Assembly (NCBI GenBank): GCA_012523385.1
Contig: JAAYIO010000253.1
Span: 1-5,032, forward strand
DNA from: Methanomicrobiales archaeon
Lineage (GTDB): Archaea > Halobacteriota > Methanomicrobia > Methanomicrobiales > Methanomicrobiaceae
Length of the DNA stretch: 5,032 bases
Direction: 5' to 3'
A model generated the notes under the pieces. That model made no database searches. It worked only from the letters and a program-made list of their open reading frames with translations, and had not been told where the DNA came from. Made by a program: the position numbers and the translations under genes. This document shows positions 1 to 5,032 of the stretch, in pieces. Numbering within the stretch: the first letter of the stretch is position 1; every line of letters begins with the position of its first letter.

Positions 1-1038
1 ACCCATGATAGTTCCAAATATTCCGGAGACATGCCTACCGCGAACATCGGTTGCATACTCGCCGCACACCGCTGCGGTATGGTCTGCGAGTCTGCACCCC
101 TCTCCAATAACGCTCTCCCTGACACTGGAATGCGACCCGACCGTTACATCATTCATCAGGATACTCCGTGAGATATGTGAGAAGGGACCGATGGTGACAC
201 CGGATCCAATCGATGTTCCAGCAGATATACAGGCATTCGGGCCGATGGTGCAGTTTGCACCGATGATTGCCGGGCCGGTGATCACTGTCCCCGGAAGGAT
301 TTCTGTACCATGACCAATCGACACACGGCCGATGACAGTTGCATTCCGTGCGAGGGTCCCTGAACTGAGAGGCACTATATTTTTTAAAAGTGATCGATTT
401 AAGGTGAGAAGCTCCCATGCAAAGACCGCATCAGACCATCCTCCGGTGATCCGGTGCGCACGTATCTTTGTTCCATCAGCGATCATCTGGTTAATGACAC
501 TCGGAAATTCGAGCCCGGGTTTGTAATAATTGAACACCGAAGAATCCAGTGAAAAGACACCGGTGGAAACCGTAAATGATTCGGCCACCTTTGGTTTCTC
601 GGTGATATCCCGTACATAACCTTCGACGGTCTGCACCACGCCGAAATCTGTCGGTCGGCAATGAGGTGTTGTGATAAGCGCAGGCCCACCTTCGCAGAGG
701 GGGCGGAGTGCTTGTGCGGTGATTATGTTATCACCCGGGAGGAGGAGGAATTGGCCGGAGACATACTCTTCTGCCGCTTTAAGGGCATCTGCAACGCCCA
801 ACTGCCTCTCCTGAACAGCCACATTGACTGTCACGGGAAGCTCTGCAAGACGGCGAATGACCTGCTCTTTACGGTACCCGACAACAACCGTGATGTCCCG
901 CACTCCAACCTCGGGCAGTGCTTCGATCACGTACTCGATAATGGGCCGGTTTGCCACCGGAAGAAGTGCCTTGGGTCTGTTGCGAGTCAGCGGGCGCAGT
1001 CTGGACCCTTCTCCACCTGCAAGAACTATTGCCTGCAT
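1..1038 (-). CDS. GlmU-like sugar-1-phosphate nucleotidylyltransferase with left-handed beta-helix tail (3' end cut by window)
   Basis: The frame is open from an ATG at 1038 to the window edge, giving 346 codons with no stop, so the C-terminus lies outside. The N-terminus is a nucleotidylyltransferase domain (about residues 1-215): the nucleotide-binding loop LAGGEGSRLRPL (6-17), the PK of RPKALLPVANRP (21-32), the metal-binding Asp in PGD (D103), the EKP motif (147-149) and a second probable metal Asp in WSD (D203). From about residue 225 there are hexapeptide repeats (for example VIGRVSIG, AIIGANCTIG, SIGSGVTIG) typical of a left-handed beta-helix. The family joins NTP and a sugar-1-phosphate to make an NDP-sugar. 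It is clearly paralogous to the neighbouring glmU, but positions matching that protein's acetyltransferase His, Tyr and Asn are Ser302, Ser305 and Cys325, so acetyl transfer is unlikely. The sugar and nucleotide cannot be read from the sequence; UTP- or dTTP-glucose or GTP-mannose type activity are options. An excellent ribosome binding site supports the start, 4 nt after the glmU stop. Confidence 0.9.
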   Translation of the reverse strand, partial: MQAIVLAGGEGSRLRPLTRNRPKALLPVANRPIIEYVIEALPEVGVRDITVVVGYRKEQVIRRLAELPVTVNVAVQERQLGVADALKAAEEYVSGQFLLLPGDNIITAQALRPLCEGGPALITTPHCRPTDFGVVQTVEGYVRDITEKPKVAESFTVSTGVFSLDSSVFNYYKPGLEFPSVINQMIADGTKIRAHRITGGWSDAVFAWELLTLNRSLLKNIVPLSSGTLARNATVIGRVSIGHGTEILPGTVITGPAIIGANCTIGPNACISAGTSIGSGVTIGPFSHISRSILMNDVTVGSHSSVRESVIGEGCRLADHTAAVCGEYATDVRGRHVSGIFGTIMG

Positions 1039-1042
1039 GATA

Positions 1043-2248
1043 TCAGTACCTCCCGAGAACGGATTCATCTGCAATAGTACCGCTCACCACGGTATGCGGC
1101 CCGACCTTGACATCTCTCCCGATAGAAGTGCCGACATTTATGGAGCAGTTGATGCCAAAGAGGACATTGTCACCAATAACCGCTCCAAACTTCTTGCGCC
1201 CGGTGGAAACTCCGCCGACGCTCACCGGTTCCTTGTCATGACGGAGGTTTGCAACCTTTGTTCCGGCACCAAAATTACAGCCGGAACCGATGACACTATC
1301 ACCGATATAGGAGAAGTGCGGAATCTTTGTCCGGGCAAAGATCACCGAATTTTTTAGTTCACTGGCATGTCCGATATGGCAGTCATTTCCAATTACCGTA
1401 TGACCCCGAATGTAGACATGCGGCCCAATGGTGCACCCGCTCCCGATCATACAGGGTCCTTCGATGTAGGTCCCTGACCGGATCACACTCCCCTCTGCAA
1501 GCACCACACCACCTTTCAGCGTCACGCCATCCTCCACTTCCCCACGGATGTCAGATGTCAAATCAGAGAGGGCAAGCTCATTTGCTTCCAGAAGATCCCA
1601 TGGGGCGCCGATGTCGCACCATGATGCAAGCGGCACCGCATGGAGCTCACTGCGGGAAATGGCAGGCTTCAGTGCATCGGTCAGTTCATATTCTCCGCGG
1701 GGAGAGGGAACGAGGCGATCTACCTCAGCAAAAATATCGTCGTCAAAGAGATATATGCCCGCATTAATCAGATTTCCCGGGGGATTTATTGATTTTTCAT
1801 AGATGCCGGTGACGATTCCATCCGTCTCGGTGATCACACCATACTGTTCTGGATTCTCGCTCTCAACCACGCCGACTGCCGGTGCAGGTGAGGTGCAGAT
1901 GCGCCGGATATCATCAGCCGTTATGATCATGTCACCGTTCATGAGGAGGAATCGTCCCTTGACGAGTCCCTTTGCCGCACGAAGGGCATCACCGGTGCCG
2001 GTCTGTGTTCTCTGGACAGTGTAGCGTATTGAGACTCCCCACTTCTCTCCACTCCCAAAATAGTCACGGATCTCCTTTTCCCGATATCCAACAACGATAA
2101 CAAATGAATCAATCCCCGCATCACGCACCGCACAGATCAAATGTTCTATCATGGGACGGTTTGCGACAGGGAGCATCACTTTAGGACGGGTTGCGGTGAG
2201 AGGGGCCATTCGTTTCCCTTCACCGGCTGCAAGCAGGACACAGAGCAT
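1043..2248 (-). CDS. glmU: Bifunctional UTP:GlcNAc-1-phosphate uridylyltransferase / glucosamine-1-phosphate N-acetyltransferase (archaeal GlmU)
   Basis: This is the last enzyme of UDP-GlcNAc synthesis, cytosolic, acetylating GlcN-1-P with acetyl-CoA and then transferring UMP from UTP. Numbering from the ATG at 2248 (401 aa), the N-terminal domain shows LAAGEGKRM (6-14), PK at 22-23, the metal Asp of NGD (D106), EK at 151-152, NAG at 162-164, GEYELTDAL from 185, and WCD (D212, second metal ligand). Hexapeptide repeats follow from about residue 235. The C-terminal site carries PHFSYIGD with H311 and Y314, then N334 in VANLRHD. This is the same spacing as the catalytic His, Tyr and Asn that I recall for the Sulfolobus ST0452 enzyme, and it aligns with HLTYLGD of E. 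coli GlmU. Both halves therefore look active. An in-frame GTG at 2254 would add two residues. I prefer the ATG because relatives begin two to three residues before the V-L-L-A-A-G strand, and because it sits well with a possible TATA box. Neither start has a clear ribosome binding site. It follows glmM directly, as MJ1101 follows MJ1100 in M. jannaschii. Relatives can accept other sugar phosphates. Confidence 0.92.
   Translation of the reverse strand: MLCVLLAAGEGKRMAPLTATRPKVMLPVANRPMIEHLICAVRDAGIDSFVIVVGYREKEIRDYFGSGEKWGVSIRYTVQRTQTGTGDALRAAKGLVKGRFLLMNGDMIITADDIRRICTSPAPAVGVVESENPEQYGVITETDGIVTGIYEKSINPPGNLINAGIYLFDDDIFAEVDRLVPSPRGEYELTDALKPAISRSELHAVPLASWCDIGAPWDLLEANELALSDLTSDIRGEVEDGVTLKGGVVLAEGSVIRSGTYIEGPCMIGSGCTIGPHVYIRGHTVIGNDCHIGHASELKNSVIFARTKIPHFSYIGDSVIGSGCNFGAGTKVANLRHDKEPVSVGGVSTGRKKFGAVIGDNVLFGINCSINVGTSIGRDVKVGPHTVVSGTIADESVLGRY
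1048..1054 (-). promoter_or_regulatory. Shine-Dalgarno site of the second nucleotidylyltransferase
   Basis: The minus strand reads GGGAGGT followed by 9 nt and then the ATG at 1038. This is close to the ideal archaeal anti-16S match and fixes the start of the downstream gene. It lies inside the last codons of glmU, so the two genes are almost certainly on one transcript. Confidence 0.85.
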
Positions 2249-2270
2249 AGACACTAAGTGATATTTGCTC

Positions 2271-2278
2271 TATATTAA
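2271..2278 (-). promoter_or_regulatory. Possible archaeal TATA box for glmU
   Basis: The minus strand reads TTAATATA across the glmM stop codon. Its centre is about 26 nt upstream of the A of the glmU ATG at 2248, the usual distance from a TATA box to an archaeal transcription start. If real, it would drive a leaderless or nearly leaderless glmU message, which would fit the absence of a ribosome binding site there. It is a short A/T-rich match and no BRE purine stretch is obvious, so it may be chance. Confidence 0.3.
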
Positions 2279-3528
2279 TGTATGAGTTGCCTTGAACTGA
2301 GGAGTTCTTCTCCTCTCTGTGCCATCCTTTCGGCGGCCTCTTTGTCACGCCCTTCTGCGGTGACACGGACTTTTGGTTCCGTGCCGCTTGCCCGAATCAG
2401 GCACCATCCATCCTCTTCTTCGATGCGGATGCCGTCGGTCGGATTCTCTGCACCCAACGCCAGAAGCAGTGCGTACCCGTCCTCCCGCCTGAATGAACGG
2501 CGGATAATGGGATAGTCAGGATATTCCGCTATCTTTTCTGCGATATCCCACTCTGCTGCCATCGCGCAGAAGAGGGCTGCTGCATAAGGCCCGTCCGGGC
2601 AGAGGGAATGGTGGGGGAAGATCCAGCTTCCGGAGGGTTCCCCGCCAAAATCTCCGCCGGACACAAGCGCTTCAGAAACAAATGAATCGCCCACCGCTGT
2701 TCTTCTGACAGAGGCAACATCTTCAATTGCCATTGATGCATCCACCGTTGTAACTACTGTCGTTGCATTCGTCCATTCCGCGAAGAGCATCAAAAGATGA
2801 TCCCCGTTGATATAGTTCCCTTTATTGTCAAATGCCATGAACCGGTCCGCATCACCGTCATGAATCAGCGCCCCAGCAGCTTTTGCCTGTTTCACCATCG
2901 CAGGGATATAGGGGAGATTTTCTCTGAGAGGTTCAGACGGACGTGCAAAGAAACCCTGCACCGTACAGTTGATGCCGGTGTAGCGTACTCCCCCACGACG
3001 GAGAAGAACAGGAGTGACTCGTGATGCCGCTCCGTTTCCACAGTCAAGCACCACGTGAAGACCTTCCGGGAGAGGTACAGCGTCCAGTATCGCATCCATA
3101 TACGGGTCGATGATGTCAACCTCTTTTGTATGCCCCTGCTGGTTCCAACCCATACTATGCGGCATAGTATAGGTCTTTTCAATCTCCTGCTGGCGTGCCA
3201 GAGAGAAGGCAGAACCGTCAGGGTTCAGGAGTTTAATCCCGTTGTATTCCTCTGGATTATGGGATGCAGTGATCATGCACCCGGCGTCATGGTGCCGTGC
3301 GGCATATGCGACGGTGGGTGTGGGCGCCACACCGCCGGAGACCACATGGCATCCGGCCGCAGCGGCACCGGCAGTAAACGCTGCTTCGAGTAGGTGACCT
3401 GTCGTGCGTGCGTCACGTCCAATGACGATGGACGAACAGGAGGCCCCGACACATCCACCTATTTCCCGAGTTGTTTTTATCAGTTCAGGGCCAAATGGGC
3501 GGCGTATTCCTGAAGAACCAAAAAGCAT
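2275..3528 (-). CDS. glmM: Phosphoglucosamine mutase (alpha-D-phosphohexomutase family)
   Basis: It interconverts glucosamine-6-phosphate and glucosamine-1-phosphate, feeding the glmU product directly downstream. Numbering from the ATG at 3528 (417 aa), the four family signatures appear in order: the phosphoserine loop TASHNPEEYNG with S89; the Mg-binding loop DGDADRF (224-230); the sugar-selecting loop GGEPSG (295-300); and the phosphate-binding loop RASGTEP (379-385). Length is a little under the roughly 445-450 aa usual in this family. Phosphomannomutase or phosphoglucomutase activity cannot be excluded from motifs, since GGEPSG also occurs there; the glmM call rests on the glmU neighbour and the archaeal MJ1100 precedent. 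An in-frame TTG at 3558 would add 10 residues, but MLFGSSGIR is the typical family beginning, so the ATG is preferred. The loop usually reading SGIRG is SGIRR here (R10). The 49 nt gap to the upstream gene is the largest in the window. No good ribosome binding site precedes either start. Confidence 0.88.
   Translation of the reverse strand: MLFGSSGIRRPFGPELIKTTREIGGCVGASCSSIVIGRDARTTGHLLEAAFTAGAAAAGCHVVSGGVAPTPTVAYAARHHDAGCMITASHNPEEYNGIKLLNPDGSAFSLARQQEIEKTYTMPHSMGWNQQGHTKEVDIIDPYMDAILDAVPLPEGLHVVLDCGNGAASRVTPVLLRRGGVRYTGINCTVQGFFARPSEPLRENLPYIPAMVKQAKAAGALIHDGDADRFMAFDNKGNYINGDHLLMLFAEWTNATTVVTTVDASMAIEDVASVRRTAVGDSFVSEALVSGGDFGGEPSGSWIFPHHSLCPDGPYAAALFCAMAAEWDIAEKIAEYPDYPIIRRSFRREDGYALLLALGAENPTDGIRIEEEDGWCLIRASGTEPKVRVTAEGRDKEAAERMAQRGEELLSSRQLIH
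3152..3170. repeat. Perfect 19-nt palindrome inside glmM
   Basis: The sequence ATACTATGCGGCATAGTAT has two perfect 9-nt arms (3152-3160 and 3162-3170) around a single central G. It falls in the glmM coding sequence, at about residues 120-126 (Y-T-M-P-H-S-M), in a linker between the phosphoserine loop and the second domain. It could be a regulator site, a short hairpin or a coincidence. The reading frame is intact through it. Confidence 0.6.
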
Positions 3529-3577
3529 ACAGGTACCATGAAAAAGAGGAGTATTCAATCTATCTGTTTGCTACAGT

Positions 3578-4183
3578 TCACCGGCCAAAAGGGCACCAGT
3601 GCTCTTCATTCAGGAAGGTGGCAACCCCGGCAGTGGAAGGGCCGATAAAGACCATCCGCTTTTTACCCCTGTACTGGTCCGTTATTGCCAGAGCTTCAGT
3701 CGTAAAAAGGCCATCTCCTCCCACGACGATAACATCTGCCTCTTCCGGAGAGGATACCACACTCTTTCCCAAAAGACGGACAAGTTCAGGAAGATTCCCG
3801 TTCACATACATTCTTTCACCCTCAAAGGCAGAACGAAAATTCTCGAAGCACTGGTCGTGGTCGGCGGGGTTACATGCCTGTGCCTTCCGGCAGAGACAGA
3901 GGAATCGCACTACCACGCCCAGAATGCCGCAGGCAGCGGTTCGTTTTTCCGGTGTTTCAAGCGGCGTGCCGAACATAAAAGGAATGCGGGTAACCGTCTC
4001 AACCGGGTAATCAGTGACCACATCTGCTGTCGATCCACCAAACGAGATCTTCAGGTTAACCCCCCGTTCATACTGGCACTGAGGTGCATCCGGTTGGCGT
4101 TCAAACTTGACATTACAGTCATGACACCCGGTTCCCCGGGTTACTTTCTCCATCTGCGTTACGGCATCGGTGATACTACTCAT
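3578..4183 (-). CDS. Cysteine-rich conserved-hypothetical-type protein with Rossmann-like C-terminus
   Basis: I do not recognise this 201-residue protein with confidence. It has nine cysteines (C20, C23, C36, C85, C96, C98, C104, C112, C197), in a CHDC pair near the N-terminus and a CLC-x5-C-x7-C cluster at 96-112, which suggests metal or Fe-S binding or redox disulfides. The C-terminal third alternates hydrophobic strands and loops: ADVIVVGGDGLF (149-160), then RMVFIGPSTAG (176-186) before a short C-terminal segment ending CPFGR. The strand-GPST turn is reminiscent of the DUF364/DUF4213 putative heavy-metal-chelation proteins, but the resemblance is weak. There is no signal peptide. Residues 82-99 are fairly hydrophobic but rich in Cys and broken by Arg, so a membrane span is unlikely. 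Its ATG overlaps the cyclase stop as ATGA, and a strong GGAGG site precedes it, so the two proteins are probably made together. The coding call is firm; the function is unknown. Confidence 0.85.
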   Translation of the reverse strand: MSSITDAVTQMEKVTRGTGCHDCNVKFERQPDAPQCQYERGVNLKISFGGSTADVVTDYPVETVTRIPFMFGTPLETPEKRTAACGILGVVVRFLCLCRKAQACNPADHDQCFENFRSAFEGERMYVNGNLPELVRLLGKSVVSSPEEADVIVVGGDGLFTTEALAITDQYRGKKRMVFIGPSTAGVATFLNEEHWCPFGR

Positions 4184-4785
4184 CTCTCCTCCTTTTGTAC
4201 AATGACGCGGGCAGGTGCCCCGTCACCATCGGTGATCTTCAGTGGCAGTGCGGTCATGAAATAATTTCCTGCACTGACAGCACTGAGGTCAAGATACTCA
4301 ATAATGGGAATACCTGCACCCAGAATGCTGCGGTGCACATCCCCGGTTCCATTATAACCCTCAATGGAGGGGGTGTCAATCCCAATAACCTGAATGCCGG
4401 ATGCGGCAACAAGTTCTGCTGCATCTTCATCGATATAGACATATTCCGGGTCAAATGTTTTCTTTTTCGAATATCCAGTTTTGATGATAAGTCGTTCTGC
4501 ATCTAACCACGGACGGAGATCCTCTGGACGGATGACAGAATTCCTGCACCCAAGATCGATAATTGTCACCGGGCCGATAAATGTCTCAGGTAAAATTCGG
4601 TCTATGGTCAGTCCGTCTTCAATATAATGAGCGGGTGCGTCAATGTGAGTACCGCTGTGACTGCTTGCGACGAGCACGGAAACCCGATAGCCGTCTCTCT
4701 GAGACTGGTGGCATTCTGGCACACAGTCGCCGGTATAAGTGCAGTCAGGTTCAGGAAAGGAACGGGTGAGGTCAATAAAGGGCAT
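4180..4785 (-). CDS. Cyclase family protein (kynurenine formamidase-like metal-dependent hydrolase)
   Basis: A complete 201-residue member of the cyclase family (PF04199), whose characterised members are metal-dependent amide or lactam hydrolases such as bacterial kynurenine formamidase and isatin hydrolase. The signature HSGTHIDAPAH occupies residues 43-53 and supplies the metal-binding His and Asp (H43, H47, D49, with H53 nearby). Further family features are GIDTPSIEGY (135-144), a His at 151 in VHRSIL, the I-I-E-Y-L segment with E162, and the closing ALPLKI...GAPARVIV strands (179-196). Length fits the family. No tryptophan-catabolic gene is nearby, so the formamidase substrate should not be assumed; the real substrate is unknown. 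The start lies 6 nt after the SufB/D stop with only a weak AAGGG upstream, suggesting translation coupled to the preceding gene. The stop overlaps the next start by 4 nt. Confidence 0.88.
   Translation of the reverse strand: MPFIDLTRSFPEPDCTYTGDCVPECHQSQRDGYRVSVLVASSHSGTHIDAPAHYIEDGLTIDRILPETFIGPVTIIDLGCRNSVIRPEDLRPWLDAERLIIKTGYSKKKTFDPEYVYIDEDAAELVAASGIQVIGIDTPSIEGYNGTGDVHRSILGAGIPIIEYLDLSAVSAGNYFMTALPLKITDGDGAPARVIVQKEER
4188..4194 (-). promoter_or_regulatory. Shine-Dalgarno site of the Cys-rich protein
   Basis: The minus strand reads AAGGAGG, 4 nt before the ATG at 4183, inside the last codons of the cyclase gene. The match to archaeal 16S is strong, although the spacing is short. It supports this start and independent ribosome loading on top of translational coupling. 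Confidence 0.75.
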
Positions 4786-4790
4786 ACCCT

Positions 4791-5032
4791 TCAGAACCCG
4801 TCTTCTGCAGCGTCAATTGCAGCATCAATCTGCCGCTGGAGTGAATCAGGGAGACCCTGTATCTTCACATCCAAAAATCCACGGATGATGGTTGCCGTTG
4901 CCTCTTCTTCGTCCAAACCACGTGCCATCAGATATTCAATCTCATCTTGGGCGATTTTTCCCACTGACGCCTCATGGGAGAGTGAGGTATTGGTGAGGCG
5001 CCCTTCGATCTCAGGGATTGCATGGATGATAC
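4791..5032 (-). CDS. SufB/SufD family Fe-S cluster assembly protein, C-terminal 79 residues
   Basis: The reading frame enters from the window edge (2 nt of a split codon, then 79 codons) and ends at TGA 4793-4791. The visible part is the conserved C-terminus of the SufBD core: AIPEIEG, then TSLSHEASVGKIAQDEI, a segment reading YLMARGLDEEEA, and IIRGFLDV, followed by the usual helical tail. In this family the protein forms a scaffold with the ATPase SufC, on which Fe-S clusters are built in the cytosol. Archaeal genomes often carry a single compact SufB-like member working with SufC; SufB and SufD cannot be separated from this fragment. The SHEA motif follows the archaeal pattern. sufC would be expected just upstream, outside the window. 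The next gene begins 6 nt after this stop, so this is probably the upstream member of the transcript. Confidence 0.88.
   Translation of the reverse strand, partial: IIHAIPEIEGRLTNTSLSHEASVGKIAQDEIEYLMARGLDEEEATATIIRGFLDVKIQGLPDSLQRQIDAAIDAAEDGF

Noticed and set aside
149..689. Minus-strand open frames at 149-418 and 483-689 suggesting a broken gene
   Set aside because: They are out of frame with the continuous 346-codon reading frame from 1038 to the window edge, which carries all the expected motifs. The region holds one intact but truncated gene, not a frameshifted one.
824..1357. Plus-strand open frame of 177 codons
   Set aside because: It runs antisense across the junction of the two nucleotidylyltransferase genes, which are strongly supported by motifs; its translation is Ser/Arg/Thr-rich with no recognisable motif.
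3352..3366. GCCGC-A-GCGGC inverted repeat
   Set aside because: The arms are only 5 nt and it lies in an Ala-rich codon run of glmM (A-A-A-A), so composition explains it.
3541..3551. T-rich run on the minus strand as a transcription terminator after the Cys-rich gene
   Set aside because: There are only five consecutive T and no preceding hairpin, and it lies within a possible extended glmM N-terminus. Too weak to annotate.
3471..4010. Plus-strand open frame of 179 codons
   Set aside because: It is antisense to the glmM start and the Cys-rich gene, with low-complexity Ser/Thr/Arg composition and no motif; treated as a shadow.
3599..4264. Plus-strand open frame of 221 codons, longer than the minus-strand gene it overlaps
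   Set aside because: Its translation has no domain-like character and crosses the cyclase/Cys-rich gene boundary. The minus-strand frame has a strong GGAGG site, an ATGA overlap with its neighbour and Rossmann-like strand patterns, so it is the real gene.

Overview
The window reads as a compact, single-strand gene block from a methanogen-like euryarchaeon, most plausibly one of the Methanomicrobia/Methanomicrobiales. The evidence is protein character and layout: an archaeal-type glmM next to an archaeal-type bifunctional glmU (the order known for MJ1100-MJ1101 in Methanocaldococcus jannaschii), an archaeal-style SufB/SufD protein, strong GGAGG ribosome binding sites, and roughly half G+C. The assignment is an inference; no rRNA or methanogenesis gene is present to settle it.

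All six genes lie on the minus strand, so transcription runs from high to low coordinates. In that order they are: (1) the 3' end of a SufB/SufD-family Fe-S assembly gene (4791 to the window edge); (2) a cyclase/kynurenine-formamidase-like metal hydrolase (4180-4785); (3) an unrecognised cysteine-rich protein with a Rossmann-like C-terminus (3578-4183), overlapping the cyclase by 4 nt; (4) phosphoglucosamine mutase glmM (2275-3528); (5) bifunctional glmU (1043-2248); (6) a second, divergent GlmU-like sugar nucleotidylyltransferase (1038 down to the window edge, 3' end missing). No stretch longer than 50 nt lacks a gene, and no RNA gene, CRISPR array or mobile element was seen.

Functionally there are two halves. 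The glmM-glmU pair should convert glucosamine-6-phosphate to glucosamine-1-phosphate, then N-acetylate it and couple it to UTP, giving UDP-GlcNAc for surface polysaccharide and glycoprotein glycans. The sixth gene is a tandem paralogue that keeps the nucleotidylyltransferase half but has lost the residues used for acetyl transfer, so it probably activates a different sugar phosphate. The upstream half (SufB/D, cyclase, Cys-rich protein) is tightly coupled but has no obvious shared pathway. The cyclase and Cys-rich pair is the best candidate here for an undescribed function.
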